A DNA stretch of 64,000 nucleotides from Macrocybe gigantea (taxonomy: Eukaryota > Basidiomycota > Agaricomycetes > Agaricales > Callistosporiaceae), in NCBI GenBank assembly GCA_011319805.1, contig SJRY01000075.1:124001-188000 (forward strand), in the 5' to 3' direction. The position numbers and the translations under genes are program-made. Below, in pieces: positions 1 to 10,232 of this stretch. Within the stretch, counting starts at the first letter, position 1; the number at the start of each line of letters is the position of its first letter. A model generated the notes under the pieces. The model ran no database searches, was not told where the DNA came from, and worked only from the letters and a program-made list of their open reading frames with translations.

Positions 1-233
1 ACAACCCAACCAGCTGGACTTCGACCTCGTACAGAATCTGTGGAGAATTGTAGCCTCCTGAAGGCGATTCTACCATTGTACACTTATAATATGCCCATTC
101 CTTATTATTTAACATTAATGTAATGACGCCGCATGGATCTTGGTAATGGGAAGATACGGATGACAATGATATTCCGTTAACAGAGAAACGTGTTATATCG
201 ATCCTACGGTCAGAGGAGAACGGCAAAGTGAAG

Positions 234-3065
234 CTACAACAGCTGAAGAACAGAAGAAAGTACCCACCTGATAATCTGGTTTTACAATCCAAACTTTCTT
301 TTCCCTACACTTTTCGCCGACTTCCCTGACTTTAACTTCAATTGCATTCTTCTTCACGTTGTGTTCCCGCAGATCTTGGTATAGAGTCTCGATCAACAGG
401 GTAATATTGGGGGCTTGCATCTTGGTGATTTTGTTGAGCAAGAACGGAAGATGCACGTCGGGGAACGTCGTCTTCGGTGCGATGGGTAGCCTCTTCGTCG
501 AAGACACGGCTGGTTTGACGGCTATTATCCGATCAGGAACATTCGGAACCGCAAAGCCGCCTGCAATCTGGGCAATCCCAACTTTGTCCTGTTTATCGTC
601 GACGCATGAAACGAATGTGAAAGGGTCAATTGGGAATGGAGTATCTAAACTTGTCTGAGCCAGGATCGAAACGAACTAGATTTATATCCAAAAACTCACT
701 ATTGAATAGTCGAATTTGATATGGGCCAAAGAGGTCATTGTCGCATTGCCCAATAGAGCTCTCCCAGCAAGGTCCCTTAGCGAAGGGTACAAGAGGGACA
801 ACAACCTTCCTCTTCTTCACTTTCTTGCTATTTGGATCGTCGGCTTTTCGTTTGAGGGGTTGCAAGGGTATATCGGGTATCTGAGACGGGTCGATACTGT
901 GTATAGAAACCTCTGGTCCTTCGTCGTCGTCGTCAAGCCAGCTGTCCAGGTCAGAGTCAGCCTCCTCTCCGTCGTCTTCTTCCTCGCCGTCATCAACAAC
1001 GTCTTCGCCATCGCCAGCATCTTCTCCCTCCCATTCTTCTCCGCTGTCGTAGTTGTAGTCATGGGCAAGCACGTCTCTCGCCAGAGGTGTGCGCGGTCCA
1101 ATCAGGCGTGAATTCCTTGTCCATGTTCCATAATAGCCTGGCCGTGCATCCTCCGCGAAGATGAAAACCTTAGCGGGAAACAAAGTACGGTCGCTCAACT
1201 TGTTTAAGAGTAAACGGACGAGCGGGATATCTCCAGCGAGCTCGGCTTCCGATAATTCGGAAATGAGGTTGCGAACGGTGTCGTGGTAGTTTGTCTTCAT
1301 ACCCGAAACACGCTTGCCCTGCGTAGAACATAACGCCCCTTCAAAGTTCGGTATCGACTTCAATATGGTCCGTAAATGTTCTGCAATGGTCTCCTGAGTC
1401 CCAATAATTCACGAGTTGAGAGAAAGCCGAGTCAAACCTCGTGGATTGAGACTATCAATGTCAACAGCCATATTTTGCAGTGCAGATGGCTCGGATGTTT
1501 GGCATGCATCCTCAACCTCGTCGTCAATAACGATCACATTGCTGGAAATCGTCTTGGTGCGGATTCTTTTTTGCCTAGTTTCCAGGAACCAATTAATGGG
1601 TGCAAGTTCTGCATCTTTCTTCAGAGTGAAAGATTTGAACGATCTTTCAAATTCCGACAAGGCGGGAGCTGAAGTGACAGTGTCGGATGAGCTGCCCTTT
1701 GTCGTCGTTCCCACCTTGGCCTTGGAGAAGAAGTTGGCCATGAGGGATCGAGATTTATCCTGGGCGCTTTTCTCTCTACGATCCTTCTCGGCTTTGGCGG
1801 CCTTCTTCTCTTGCCTCTCTTTTTCCTGAGAAAGTTCAGTAGCTGTGTGCGGCGAGAAATGTGATCAATACGTACCCTAGCAGCTTTCTCGGGATCCACC
1901 GTTTTTTCATACGCGCACCCCTGGCTAATCCTTTCTCATGCTGTCGAGAAACGTTCTAGTACGGAAGTGCGATCCGAATGTCAGATGCTTACAGAATCAG
2001 TTTCGTTGTCTTCATTTTCGGCGTTCTTCGTGCACTGTTTTTTCAAAGTAGTAGAAATTGACTGGTCATTGTCTGGAGCGGATTTGACGAGTTCGGCTTG
2101 GGTTGTGGCGTCCAGATCTTTCGACGTTGATTTGTTACCCTTTGAATCCAGTATGATGGTCCTCTCTTTCAGTGGTAGCAACTCGAAAATTTTGCGCAGA
2201 TCTTGCCTTGCCTACGGATAGGGATGATTAGAGTGACCAATTCATAGACTGCGAGTAACTCACTTGAACGCGTTCTGACAGCCGGGCTCCTGCCTTCTCT
2301 TGGGCGTTTTTAGGCAGCCAATCCCAGTGCTCTGCCTTGACTTCCCAACGCCAGATACACAGCCCTGCAGGCGTTTTTGCGCTGCCTGCACTCTCTAACC
2401 CATAATTACTACGGTGCATGACCTCCGTAATAGCATTTTCCACTATAGGAAGTGGAAGTGCGGCTTGCGCTAACGTCGTACGATCGTTATCTTCGTCTTG
2501 CACAGGCAGAAGTTCGTGTCGAATGTGTTTTGCGAGGCTCAGGAGAGTTTTATCACTGAGCAGAGTGGGAGACTCAATATTAGGATGCACACCAAACGGA
2601 ATATTTTGCCCAACCTTTCGTGTGCAAGCTTTGCAATAACCGGTTTGTGATCGTCTGGGAACGCGTCTAAAGGCAGCTCTTGCTTGTCAATTCGTTCCTC
2701 CAACATAACTCTGAACCTGACAATCTCTGGGTGGCCATCTCTCAGCTGGACATTGAAATCATCGTGGAAACCGAACTCGCCTTGAAGGGTCTCCGACTGC
2801 TTCTCGAGAGAAACAGGTTTCTGCTTAAAAATAACTTTCCCGTTCTTCAAGGCAACAAGAGTTGGTCTCTCGGAGAGTCCATGGACTATTTACGCGTCGT
2901 CAGGGAACATGGCGATAGATTTGTTAGCGCGTCACAAACCTTGTCTGCTTGGTCCTGGAGCCGCTCCAGTCGCTATCAAACTAAGTCAGAACCGCATGTT
3001 AAACGGAACAAAAGAAAAATGATACCTTTGTCGCTATCCGAGGAGAACTTGATAACCATGTCCAT
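234..3065 (-). CDS. cac1: Chromatin assembly factor 1 large subunit (CAF-1 p150 / Cac1)
   Basis: Largest subunit of the PCNA-dependent histone H3-H4 chaperone that builds nucleosomes behind replication forks in the nucleus. Multi-exon gene. The first ATG in the open frame is at 3065 (MDMVIKFSSDSD). Next comes a charged region rich in K/E/R whose real frame is KERQEKKAAKAEKDRR, leading into MANFFSKAK (about 1741), a typical CAF-1 FF-type segment. The family signature follows near 1130-1050: RPGYYGTW, RPRTPLARD-like text and DYDSGEEWE-type acidic sequence, then a long D/E run. The C-terminal winged helix ends in KKVWIVKPDYQ. A last small intron would give LL and stop at 234. One exon near 1860-1925 is in frame with the next only if a base is missing at the T6 run 1902-1907. 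Identification is sure; exact exon ends are approximate. Confidence 0.9.
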
Positions 3066-3168
3066 GGTGTCGAGGAAAAGAGTCGCGGCCGACGATGCCG
3101 TCACCGTGGGAGTTGACGCGACGTGACTGCCATTTGTCACGCGTTGCGTGATGTCACCTGCTCATACA
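3066..3168. promoter_or_regulatory. Bidirectional CAF-1 / RFC2 promoter with MCB box
   Basis: Only 103 bp separate the two divergent start codons. The region contains ACGCGT at 3139-3144, identical to the MluI cell-cycle box bound by MBF-type factors in fungi. It also holds GACGCGAC at 3115-3122, running into ACGTGAC. Both flanking genes act at the replication fork, so joint G1/S control is a reasonable inference. No TATA-like element was seen. Confidence 0.6.
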
Positions 3169-4550
3169 ATGTCCTTCTTCGATCTCAAGGCGCCGTCTAC
3201 CAAAACCACCCAGAAACGAGCAATTGACCCTGCACTACAGCCATGGGTCGAGAAATAGTGCGTGTCCAGTGAAGCTGCGCATATGACAGTTATTCAACGC
3301 CACACACAGTCGGCCAAAAACAATAGACGATGTATCTGCACAAGATCATACTGTCGCCGTTTTGCGCAAGACGCTGACCTCTGCAAACGTGAACCCATCA
3401 CTTTGATTGTGCGCACTCCACGCCTCTGACCTATTCTAGCTTCCGCACATGCTGTTTTATGGCCCCCAGGAACGGGAAAAACGTCGACGATATTGGCATT
3501 GGCACGGCAACTATATGGGTGCGTCATTGCGTGGCGTGACCCGCTGCTGAGTGTCCGACCTCTGAGCTAGCCCAGACAACTTTCGAAATCGTGTACTCGA
3601 ACTGAACGCGTCAGACGAGCGTGGCATTGCCATCGTCCGCGACAAGATCAAGTCCTTCGCCCGCCAAACTCCCCGTGCACAAGCTGTGGCATCTGATGGC
3701 AAAACCTATCCATGTCCGCCATACAAAATCGTAATTCTAGATGAGGCCGATTCTATGACACAAGATGCGCAAGGTGCTCTTCGACGTATAATGGAAACCT
3801 ACGCTCGAATAACACGATTTTGTTTGGTTTGCAACTACGTCACAAGGTTAGTCCTCCGGTTTGCCAAAGTCAAATATCACTAAGGACGTGTTAGAATAAT
3901 AGAGCCTGTTGCTTCGCGTTGTTCCAAGTTCAGGTTTACTCCATTGGATCCGTCTTCCGCCTCAGCGAGGCTCGCCCAGATTGCAACAGCAGAGCATGTA
4001 ATGGTCGACTCTCCAGTCATAGATACTCTCATAAGCACGTCAGCAGGAGACCTTCGCCGTGCAATCACATATCTCCAGTCTGCATCGCGGTTAGCGGCAT
4101 CTACCGATCCGCCCACGCGAATCACACCTCGAGATGTGCAAGAAATCGCTGGCGTCATTCCCGACGCCATTGTGAAGGACTTTGCAAATGCACTGGGCAT
4201 TGACGGCGGGACAGTGATGGATGTTGATGATTTCTCGAAGCAGAAGAAAACGCCCTTCGAGCGCATAAAGGCACGGGTCAAGGAGCTGATGCGTGAAGGC
4301 TTCTCAGCCAGTCAGATCCTATCACAGGTGCGGACTGGGTCAGGATGAAATTTATTTTTTGGCTGATGCGTCCATACGATCGCGACAGGTTCATGACCTA
4401 ATTATGTCACATCCAACGCTAAACGGCTGGCAAAAATCGCAATGCGCCTTAGTATTTGCAGAAGCCGATAAGGCATTGAATGATGGAGCAGATGAAGAAT
4501 TATGGACTCTGGAAATTGCACTCCGTGTTCATAGGGCTGTTTTATCCTGA
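3169..4550 (+). CDS. rfc2: Replication factor C subunit 2 (clamp loader small subunit; human RFC4 type)
   Basis: AAA+ subunit of the RFC complex that loads PCNA onto primed DNA. It starts [31 protein letters not shown], the Walker A exon, [11 protein letters not shown], the Walker [13 protein letters not shown] box (ASRCSKFRF, sensor region) and [15 protein letters not shown] follow in order. This order and wording match yeast Rfc2. Several short introns; the last exon encodes [14 protein letters not shown] and ends at 4550. Walker A reads in frame only as far as [18 protein letters not shown] continues one frame over. A base appears to be missing from the C5 run at 3463-3467. Because the motif is invariant and the gene essential, a sequence error is the likeliest cause. 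Confidence 0.93.
3463..3467 (+). other. One-base frame break in the RFC2 Walker A motif
   Basis: The C5 run here gives YGPQ then nonsense. Six C residues would give the invariant GPPGTGKT and continue the conserved frame without a stop. This is the reference case for the other homopolymer frame breaks in the window. Confidence 0.85.
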
Positions 4551-4692
4551 TTGTCAAGCACACATTGTTATTGTCATATGCGTTTGATACAGACTTGACA
4601 TACCGCATGGTGCGAGACGTCAGTTAAATGATATAAGGCAAATTAACAACAAAACAGCACGTAAACAAGTCCAGTCTATGGTGCCATCCAAT

Positions 4693-6975
4693 TCACCGAA
4701 TGCCAGCAGTGGCCTTTTGCAATGCGCGCTTAATGCCCAATTGGGCCTTTTTGAGCTCATCTGCAGTAGAGTCCTCAATTTCAAGTTTCTCCAGAGCCCT
4801 TGCGAGCTCTGCCTCAACTTGAGACTTGGCTCCACGCTTGAGTTTCATTCCGATCTCAGGAGAGGTGATGGTGCTCTCGACCTGGTGGATGTATGCTTCC
4901 AAGTCGGACTTGGCCTCGTGACGAGCAGAAAACTCCTTGTCGGCTTGCTTGAATTGTTCGGCATCCTTGATCATCTGCTCGATCTCGGCTGAAGACAGGC
5001 GACCAACGGAGTTTGTAATGCCTATCATAAGGGTAAGGATGAACGAGAATAATCAACTTGGCATCTTGAGAGACTTACTGATGGAAGCCTTGCGGCCAGA
5101 GGCACGGTCTTGAGCAGAAACCTTCAACAGACCGTTCGCATCGACCTCGAAAGTGGTGACGAGCTCCGCTTGGCCACGGGGCATGGGAGGAATGCCAGTG
5201 AGCTCGAATTCACCGAGCAGGCGATTATCGCGGCACTGCGTACGTTCACCCTCATAGCTGTGATTCAGTACTGTGAGTACAAAGGCGAGTGCCAAGAAAA
5301 GGCCCAAAAACTTACACAGGGAATGTGACAGTTGTTTGATTGTCCTCAACAGTCGTGAATGTTCGGGATTTGTTGGTTGGGATGGGAGTATTGCGAGGAA
5401 CGACAACACCGAATACGTCGCCTTGCATGGCGACACCGAGAGAGAGAGGGGCAACGTCGAGGAGCAGGAGGTCCTTAGTCTGGTCGGAAGTCTGGCCAGT
5501 GAGGACTGCAGCCTGGACGGCGGCACCATATGCAACAGCCTCGTCGGGGTTAATCGACTTGTTCAATTGACGGCCACCGAAGTACTCGGACACAAGGGCC
5601 TGAATTTTGGGGATACGAGTGGAACCACCGACGAGGACGATGTCGTCGATCTTCTCACGGGGCATCTTCGCATCCTTAAGCACCTTTTCAACGGGTTCGA
5701 GAGTGGACTTGAAGGCGGCAGCGTTGATTTCTTCAAAGCGGGCGCGGGTAATGTTGGCGGAGAAGTCCTCACCCTACAGCAACCTTTCATCAAGCAGACA
5801 CCAGCGATAAAAACAGTCTTGACGTACCTGGTAGAGAGAGTCAACTTCGACGGTTGTCTGAGTGACGCTGGACAGTGTTCTCTTGGCACGCTCGCAAGCG
5901 CTCCTAAGACGCCTGAGGGCCCTGGCATCGTCAGAGATGTCGAGCTTTGTCTTCCTCTTGAACTCGTTCTTGAAGTGTTCGAGAAGAGCGTTATCGAAAT
6001 CCTCACCACCCAAATGGGTGTCACCGGCAGTGGCCTTCACGGCGAAGACGCCTCCACTGATGTTGAGCAGCGAAACATCGAACGTCCCTCCACCCAAGTC
6101 GAAAATCAAAACGTTCTTCTCATTCTTCGTCTGGCGGTCGAGACCATAAGCAATGGCAGCGGCGGTGGGTTCATTAATGATACGAAGGACGTCAAGGCCA
6201 GCAATAGCACCCGCATCCTTGGTAGCCAGACGTTGAGAGTCGTTGAAGTAAGCCGGAACGCTGGTAACCATTCAACCACGTGAGGAAAGAGAAGTACGCG
6301 TAAACCTACGTAACAACTGCCTTCTTGACGGTCTTGCCAAGCTTGGCCTCCGAAATTTCTTTCATTTTTGTGAGAACCATAGAAGAGATTTCCTGAGGGC
6401 TGAAGGTCTTTTCCTCGCCGAGGTATTGAACTTTAATCAACGGGGATCCATCCTTCTCAACGACCTCAAAGGGCCAATGCGCCATGTCCTACATACCCAT
6501 TGAGTCTGACACTTTCGAAAAAAAAAATTATCTACGAACCTTCTTGACATCTGGATCGCTAAATAAGGCAAATAAGTGTCAAACTTGGAAAAACCTTCTG
6601 AGATAGTCTGCTCACTCATATCGGCGACCGATCAGACGCTTCGCGTCGAAGACGGTATTGCGAGGGTTCATCGCTGCCTGGTTCTTAGCGGCATCACCAA
6701 TCAAACGCTCCTCGTTGGAGAAGGCGACGTAAGATGGTGTTGTACGGTTTCCCTCTGAAAGGCATCAAGTTAGGAACACAATAACGAAACTCATTCAGAA
6801 CGTGCGTACGGTCGTTGGCGATGATTTCAACCCGGTCATTTTGCCAGACACCGACGCAGCTGAGGCACATCATGTTAAAAGCCCCGCTTCGCGCAGATAA
6901 CATTGATCGAAATGGATCTTACGAGTACGTCGTTCCAAGATCAATGCCAATAGCACCTTCGAACAAATCGTCCAT
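4693..6975 (-). CDS. ssb1: Ribosome-associated Hsp70 chaperone, Ssb type
   Basis: Cytosolic Hsp70 that binds nascent chains at the ribosome exit tunnel with the RAC co-chaperone. Starts [18 protein letters not shown] at 6975. Hsp70 signatures follow: [45 protein letters not shown] and [13 protein letters not shown]. The Ssb class is shown by the short C-terminus, [13 protein letters not shown] and [15 protein letters not shown], then stop, with no EEVD tail (cytosolic Ssa type) and no HDEL/KDEL (ER type). About 610 residues, the usual Ssb length. Several short introns. Head-to-head with uS2m at about 135 bp. Confidence 0.95.
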
Positions 6976-7110
6976 TTTTTTTTGCGAAAAAGGGGAGGAA
7001 GAAGAAAAAATCTATTGACTGGGTCGTGGTTGGTGGTGAAGAAAAAAAATTGATCAACTGAGGTAAGCAGAAGGATTGCAGAATGTTGCACAGCCACAAC
7101 ACAGAACCCA
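6976..7110. promoter_or_regulatory. Bidirectional ssb1 / uS2m promoter
   Basis: These 135 bp between divergent start codons hold a T9-type run beside the ssb1 ATG, a purine-rich GGGGAGGAAGAAGAAAAAA stretch and an A8 run. I saw no perfect heat-shock element (alternating GAA/TTC). That fits Ssb, which tracks ribosome production rather than heat shock. Joint control with a mitoribosomal gene is inferred from spacing only. Confidence 0.45.
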
Positions 7111-8086
7111 ATGTCCTTCCAGCCCACGCTCCGCTCATGGTTGGCTGCATCCGTCAGATGTCCTCCCAATCCGAGCCTTGCTAGGACTCTTGCTCGGTGT
7201 TTTGGGACTTACGAAATCGACCCAAACAAGCCTCTTGAGACTGTGGAGGACTGGTCAAGACTCCAGAGGCGACGAGCTGAGGTTCAGACATTGTGTAAAT
7301 CGCTTTCCTTACAATTTGAGGCCCTCAAGTCGCATCTGATGCCTTGCCTTATTAGTTGACCATATGTCGCAATATGGCACTACGCAGACCAAGGACAACG
7401 CCTTCCAACCACGACAAATGTTGCGGCGGCCAGCTCCGCATGCCACAGTTTCTGCCCTTCTCGCGTCCGGAGCCCATTTTGGTCACGCGTCCACGCGAAT
7501 GAACCCGAATTTCATGCCCTACGCATACGGTACTCGAGCTGGCATCACCGTCATTGACCTCGATCAAACATTGCCAATGCTGCGGCGCGCCGCGAATCTC
7601 GTTCGCGCAATCGCTATTGCAGGCGGCCAGATTGTCTTCGTAGGAACAAGACCAGACCTCAGCCCCGTTGTACAAAAGGCGGCGGAGCGACTAGGTTCTC
7701 AAGGCTATCACGTCGGTGAACGTTGGTTGCCTGGGACATTAACAAACAAAATCCAAATGCATGGCCTTGACGTGGTCAGTGAACACAAGGTCGTCCCAGA
7801 CCTTGTCATTCTTCTCAACCCCCTGTCAAACATGAATGCAATCCGTGAATGCGCAATTGAACACGTCCCGACCATCGGTATCGTCGATTCGAACGCAGAC
7901 CCAAGGATTGTGATGTATCCTATACCAGCGAATGACGAAAGCACAAGGACAGCGGAGCTTATCGCCGGATTATTGAGTGTTGCAGGTAGAGAAGGAGTTG
8001 CATTGCGGACAACGGAGGCGCAGAAAAGACAAAAACGAGACCAACAGCGGCAATTACATCGACGTCGAGCATCCCTAACTCAGTAG
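7111..8086 (+). CDS. mrp4: Mitochondrial small-subunit ribosomal protein uS2m
   Basis: Two coding exons, 7111-7294 and 7356-8086. The intron 7295-7355 begins GTAAAT, ends TTATTAG and splices in phase. The product is 304 residues. The N-terminus MSFQPTLRSWLAASVRC is Arg/Ser-rich and lacks acidic residues, as a mitochondrial presequence should. The S2 core follows: SALLASGAHFGHAS, NPNFMPYAYGTRAG, VIDLDQTLPMLRRAA, FVGTRPDL, RWLPGTLTN, VPDLVILLNP and VPTIGIVDSNADP. Acts in the mitochondrial 37S subunit. It has a basic C-terminal tail (KRQKRDQQRQLHRRR). Confidence 0.94.
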
Positions 8087-8109
8087 ACATCTATAGGTAT
8101 ACACTCAAT

Positions 8110-9915
8110 TTAATTACCTGCAGAGCGCTTTGTCGGATTTCCCTTCTGAATCTCGTACCAGTACTCTGCGGGCGTTCAGTGTCACAACTTATCCTGATTT
8201 TATGTACAAAATGCAAAACTCACTTTCGGCCTCCTCCAGTGCCCTCACGTTGCCCTTGAGCTTGTTGATTGTTTCAAGATACTCATCTTCTTCGACACTG
8301 TCGTATACAATACCTCCACCGGCCTGTAGGTAAGCAATTCCGTCTTTAAACACCATCGTGCGGATCGCAATGCATGTGTCCATCTCGTCCTCAGCGAAGT
8401 CGAACCGGCCGACGGCACCCGCATAGACACCTCGCTTTTCCTGCTCTAGGGACGAGACAATCTCGATGGCTTTGATCTTGGGCGCACCTGACACAGTGCC
8501 GGCTGGGAATATGGATCGGAAAGCATCAAATCTGAGAATGAGATGTAAGTTTCGGACACCATCACGATGCTCCTGACAGACCTTGTCTTCCCATCACGCA
8601 ACACTCCTGTCACTTGCGATGTCAGGTGAATGACGTGACTAAACTTCTCAAGTTTCATGAGGTGATCGACTTTCACAGTCTTAGGCTGGCAGACGCGGTT
8701 CACATCGTTCCTTGCCAAGTCGACCAGCATGATGTGTTCAGCCCTGTCTTTCTCCGAGGCGAGAAGCGTAGCACCAAGCTTTTCGTCCTCTACAAGCATC
8801 AGATTAGTGTAGGTAGACCAAGTAAGAGCGGATCTCACCCTCTGGAGTGCTCCCTCGCCTTGTTGTTCCAGCGATGGCGTGATTGTAGACCACGTTCTTC
8901 TGTACCTTGCATAACGTCTCTGGGCTTGCACCGACGATTTGAAGATCGCCGCAATCCAGATAGAACATGTACGGGGACGGATTGACTTGTCGTAGATGCC
9001 GATAAGCATTGAATGGATGCAACGACGTCGGCCGAGCAAGGCGCTGTGATGGCACGGCTTGAATAATGTCACCAGCAATAATGTGTTTCTTCAACGTTGT
9101 GACGAAGCCTTCATAGCCCTCCTTCCCGACGTTGGAAACGCTCTCATTTCCCAGGACAATGGGTTGCTGTGGTGGCTCGGGTATCGAGCCTACCAGGAGC
9201 GACTTGGCCAGCCGGCGAGCCTTTTGGACTGCAGTCTGATACACGAAGGAGAGATTCCCCGTGCCTGCGTTTTCTGGACAGAAAACATGGGAGACCACCT
9301 TGATGGTTTGGAAGATGTGGTCATAAACGAGAAGTGTGTCGACCAGCATGAACACGGCTTCCGGTATGCCCTGCGAATCTTTCAACTCTCGAGCGGTCTT
9401 GGACTCGAAGTACTGAATGCAATCATATGAAACGTATCCAATTGCCCCTCCTGTAAATGTGGGTATTTCTGGTATCTTGACGTACTTGAACAACGCCAGC
9501 TCCTTCTGGAGAATGGCCATGGGGTCGCCTGTCGTCTCCTCGTTCGGACCCGTCTTTATGACTTTGAATGGATCTAGAAGAAACGTTGTCGGTGCATGAA
9601 AATGGTATTGGATGCGAGAATAGAATGTACCCGCTCCAATGAAGCTGTACCGAGCAACGTTTTCGCCCCCAATGACGGATTCCAGGAGGAAACTGTATTT
9701 TGAATCCTTGGCAACTCGCAAGTATGCCATGCACGGTGTTATGAGATCCGCAGGCAACTCGACATAGACTGGAACACAGTTTCCGCGTTTTTCGGTCAGG
9801 ATAAGTTGTTCGACGACAGGCAGCGCCGGGTGAGCGGGCAGTTTCTGCAATCGGATACTGGGAATAAGGCATGTATGAGGAATTAACTAGATATCTGACT
9901 CACATGGGGGTCCAT
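8110..9915 (-). CDS. trp2: Anthranilate synthase component I (tryptophan biosynthesis)
   Basis: Converts chorismate to anthranilate, the first committed step of tryptophan synthesis, together with a glutamine amidotransferase encoded elsewhere. Conserved stretches in order: [97 protein letters not shown] and [15 protein letters not shown] (chorismate-binding domain). A last intron leads to [11 protein letters not shown] and stop at 8110. I chose the ATG at 9915, giving a 12-nt first coding exon (MDPH) joined to [15 protein letters not shown]. An in-frame ATG at about 10065 would add some 50 residues unlike the family. Divergent from SHQ1. Confidence 0.93.
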
Positions 9916-10232
9916 GATTGGGGCGTTCGGATACTCAATAACGCCCTTTAATACTGGTATTCCTGAGCACAGCACAGATCTGCTAGATGAACGCGATTTA
10001 TTACAACCTATGCAGTGGCTGAAGTTGCAAGATAATGATGGCAACCTGACGATCGTTGCAGACATCCCAGTTTGGCACTAACGGGGCCCAACGCGTATAT
10101 GAAATTTACCCAAACCCCGAATTCCGTTTGTTACTTGCTCTTCATCAACTCTTTTGTAAAGTTATTAAAGAGCTCTTCCTCCACGACAACGACAGCCTTT
10201 TCTTGTGGTGTTTTGCATCGAACTCAGACACC
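9916..10232. promoter_or_regulatory. Intergenic region between divergent trp2 and shq1
   Basis: These 317 bp carry the promoters of both genes. No further gene was seen. TGACTCA, the Gcn4/CPC1 core, lies just outside at 9896-9902. There it overlaps the 5' splice site of the first trp2 intron (GTGAGTCA on the minus strand). Confidence 0.4.

Noticed and set aside
1..233. Left edge as part of another gene
   Set aside because: Short frames with no recognisable protein; most likely 3' flank of the CAF-1 gene.
5273..6283. 336-codon plus-strand frame opposite the Hsp70 gene
   Set aside because: Antisense shadow of the codon-biased ssb1 exons; spans its introns and has no family features.
7290..7365. 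Possible frame break in uS2m
   Set aside because: Intron 7295-7355 (GTAAAT...ATTAG) restores the frame exactly.
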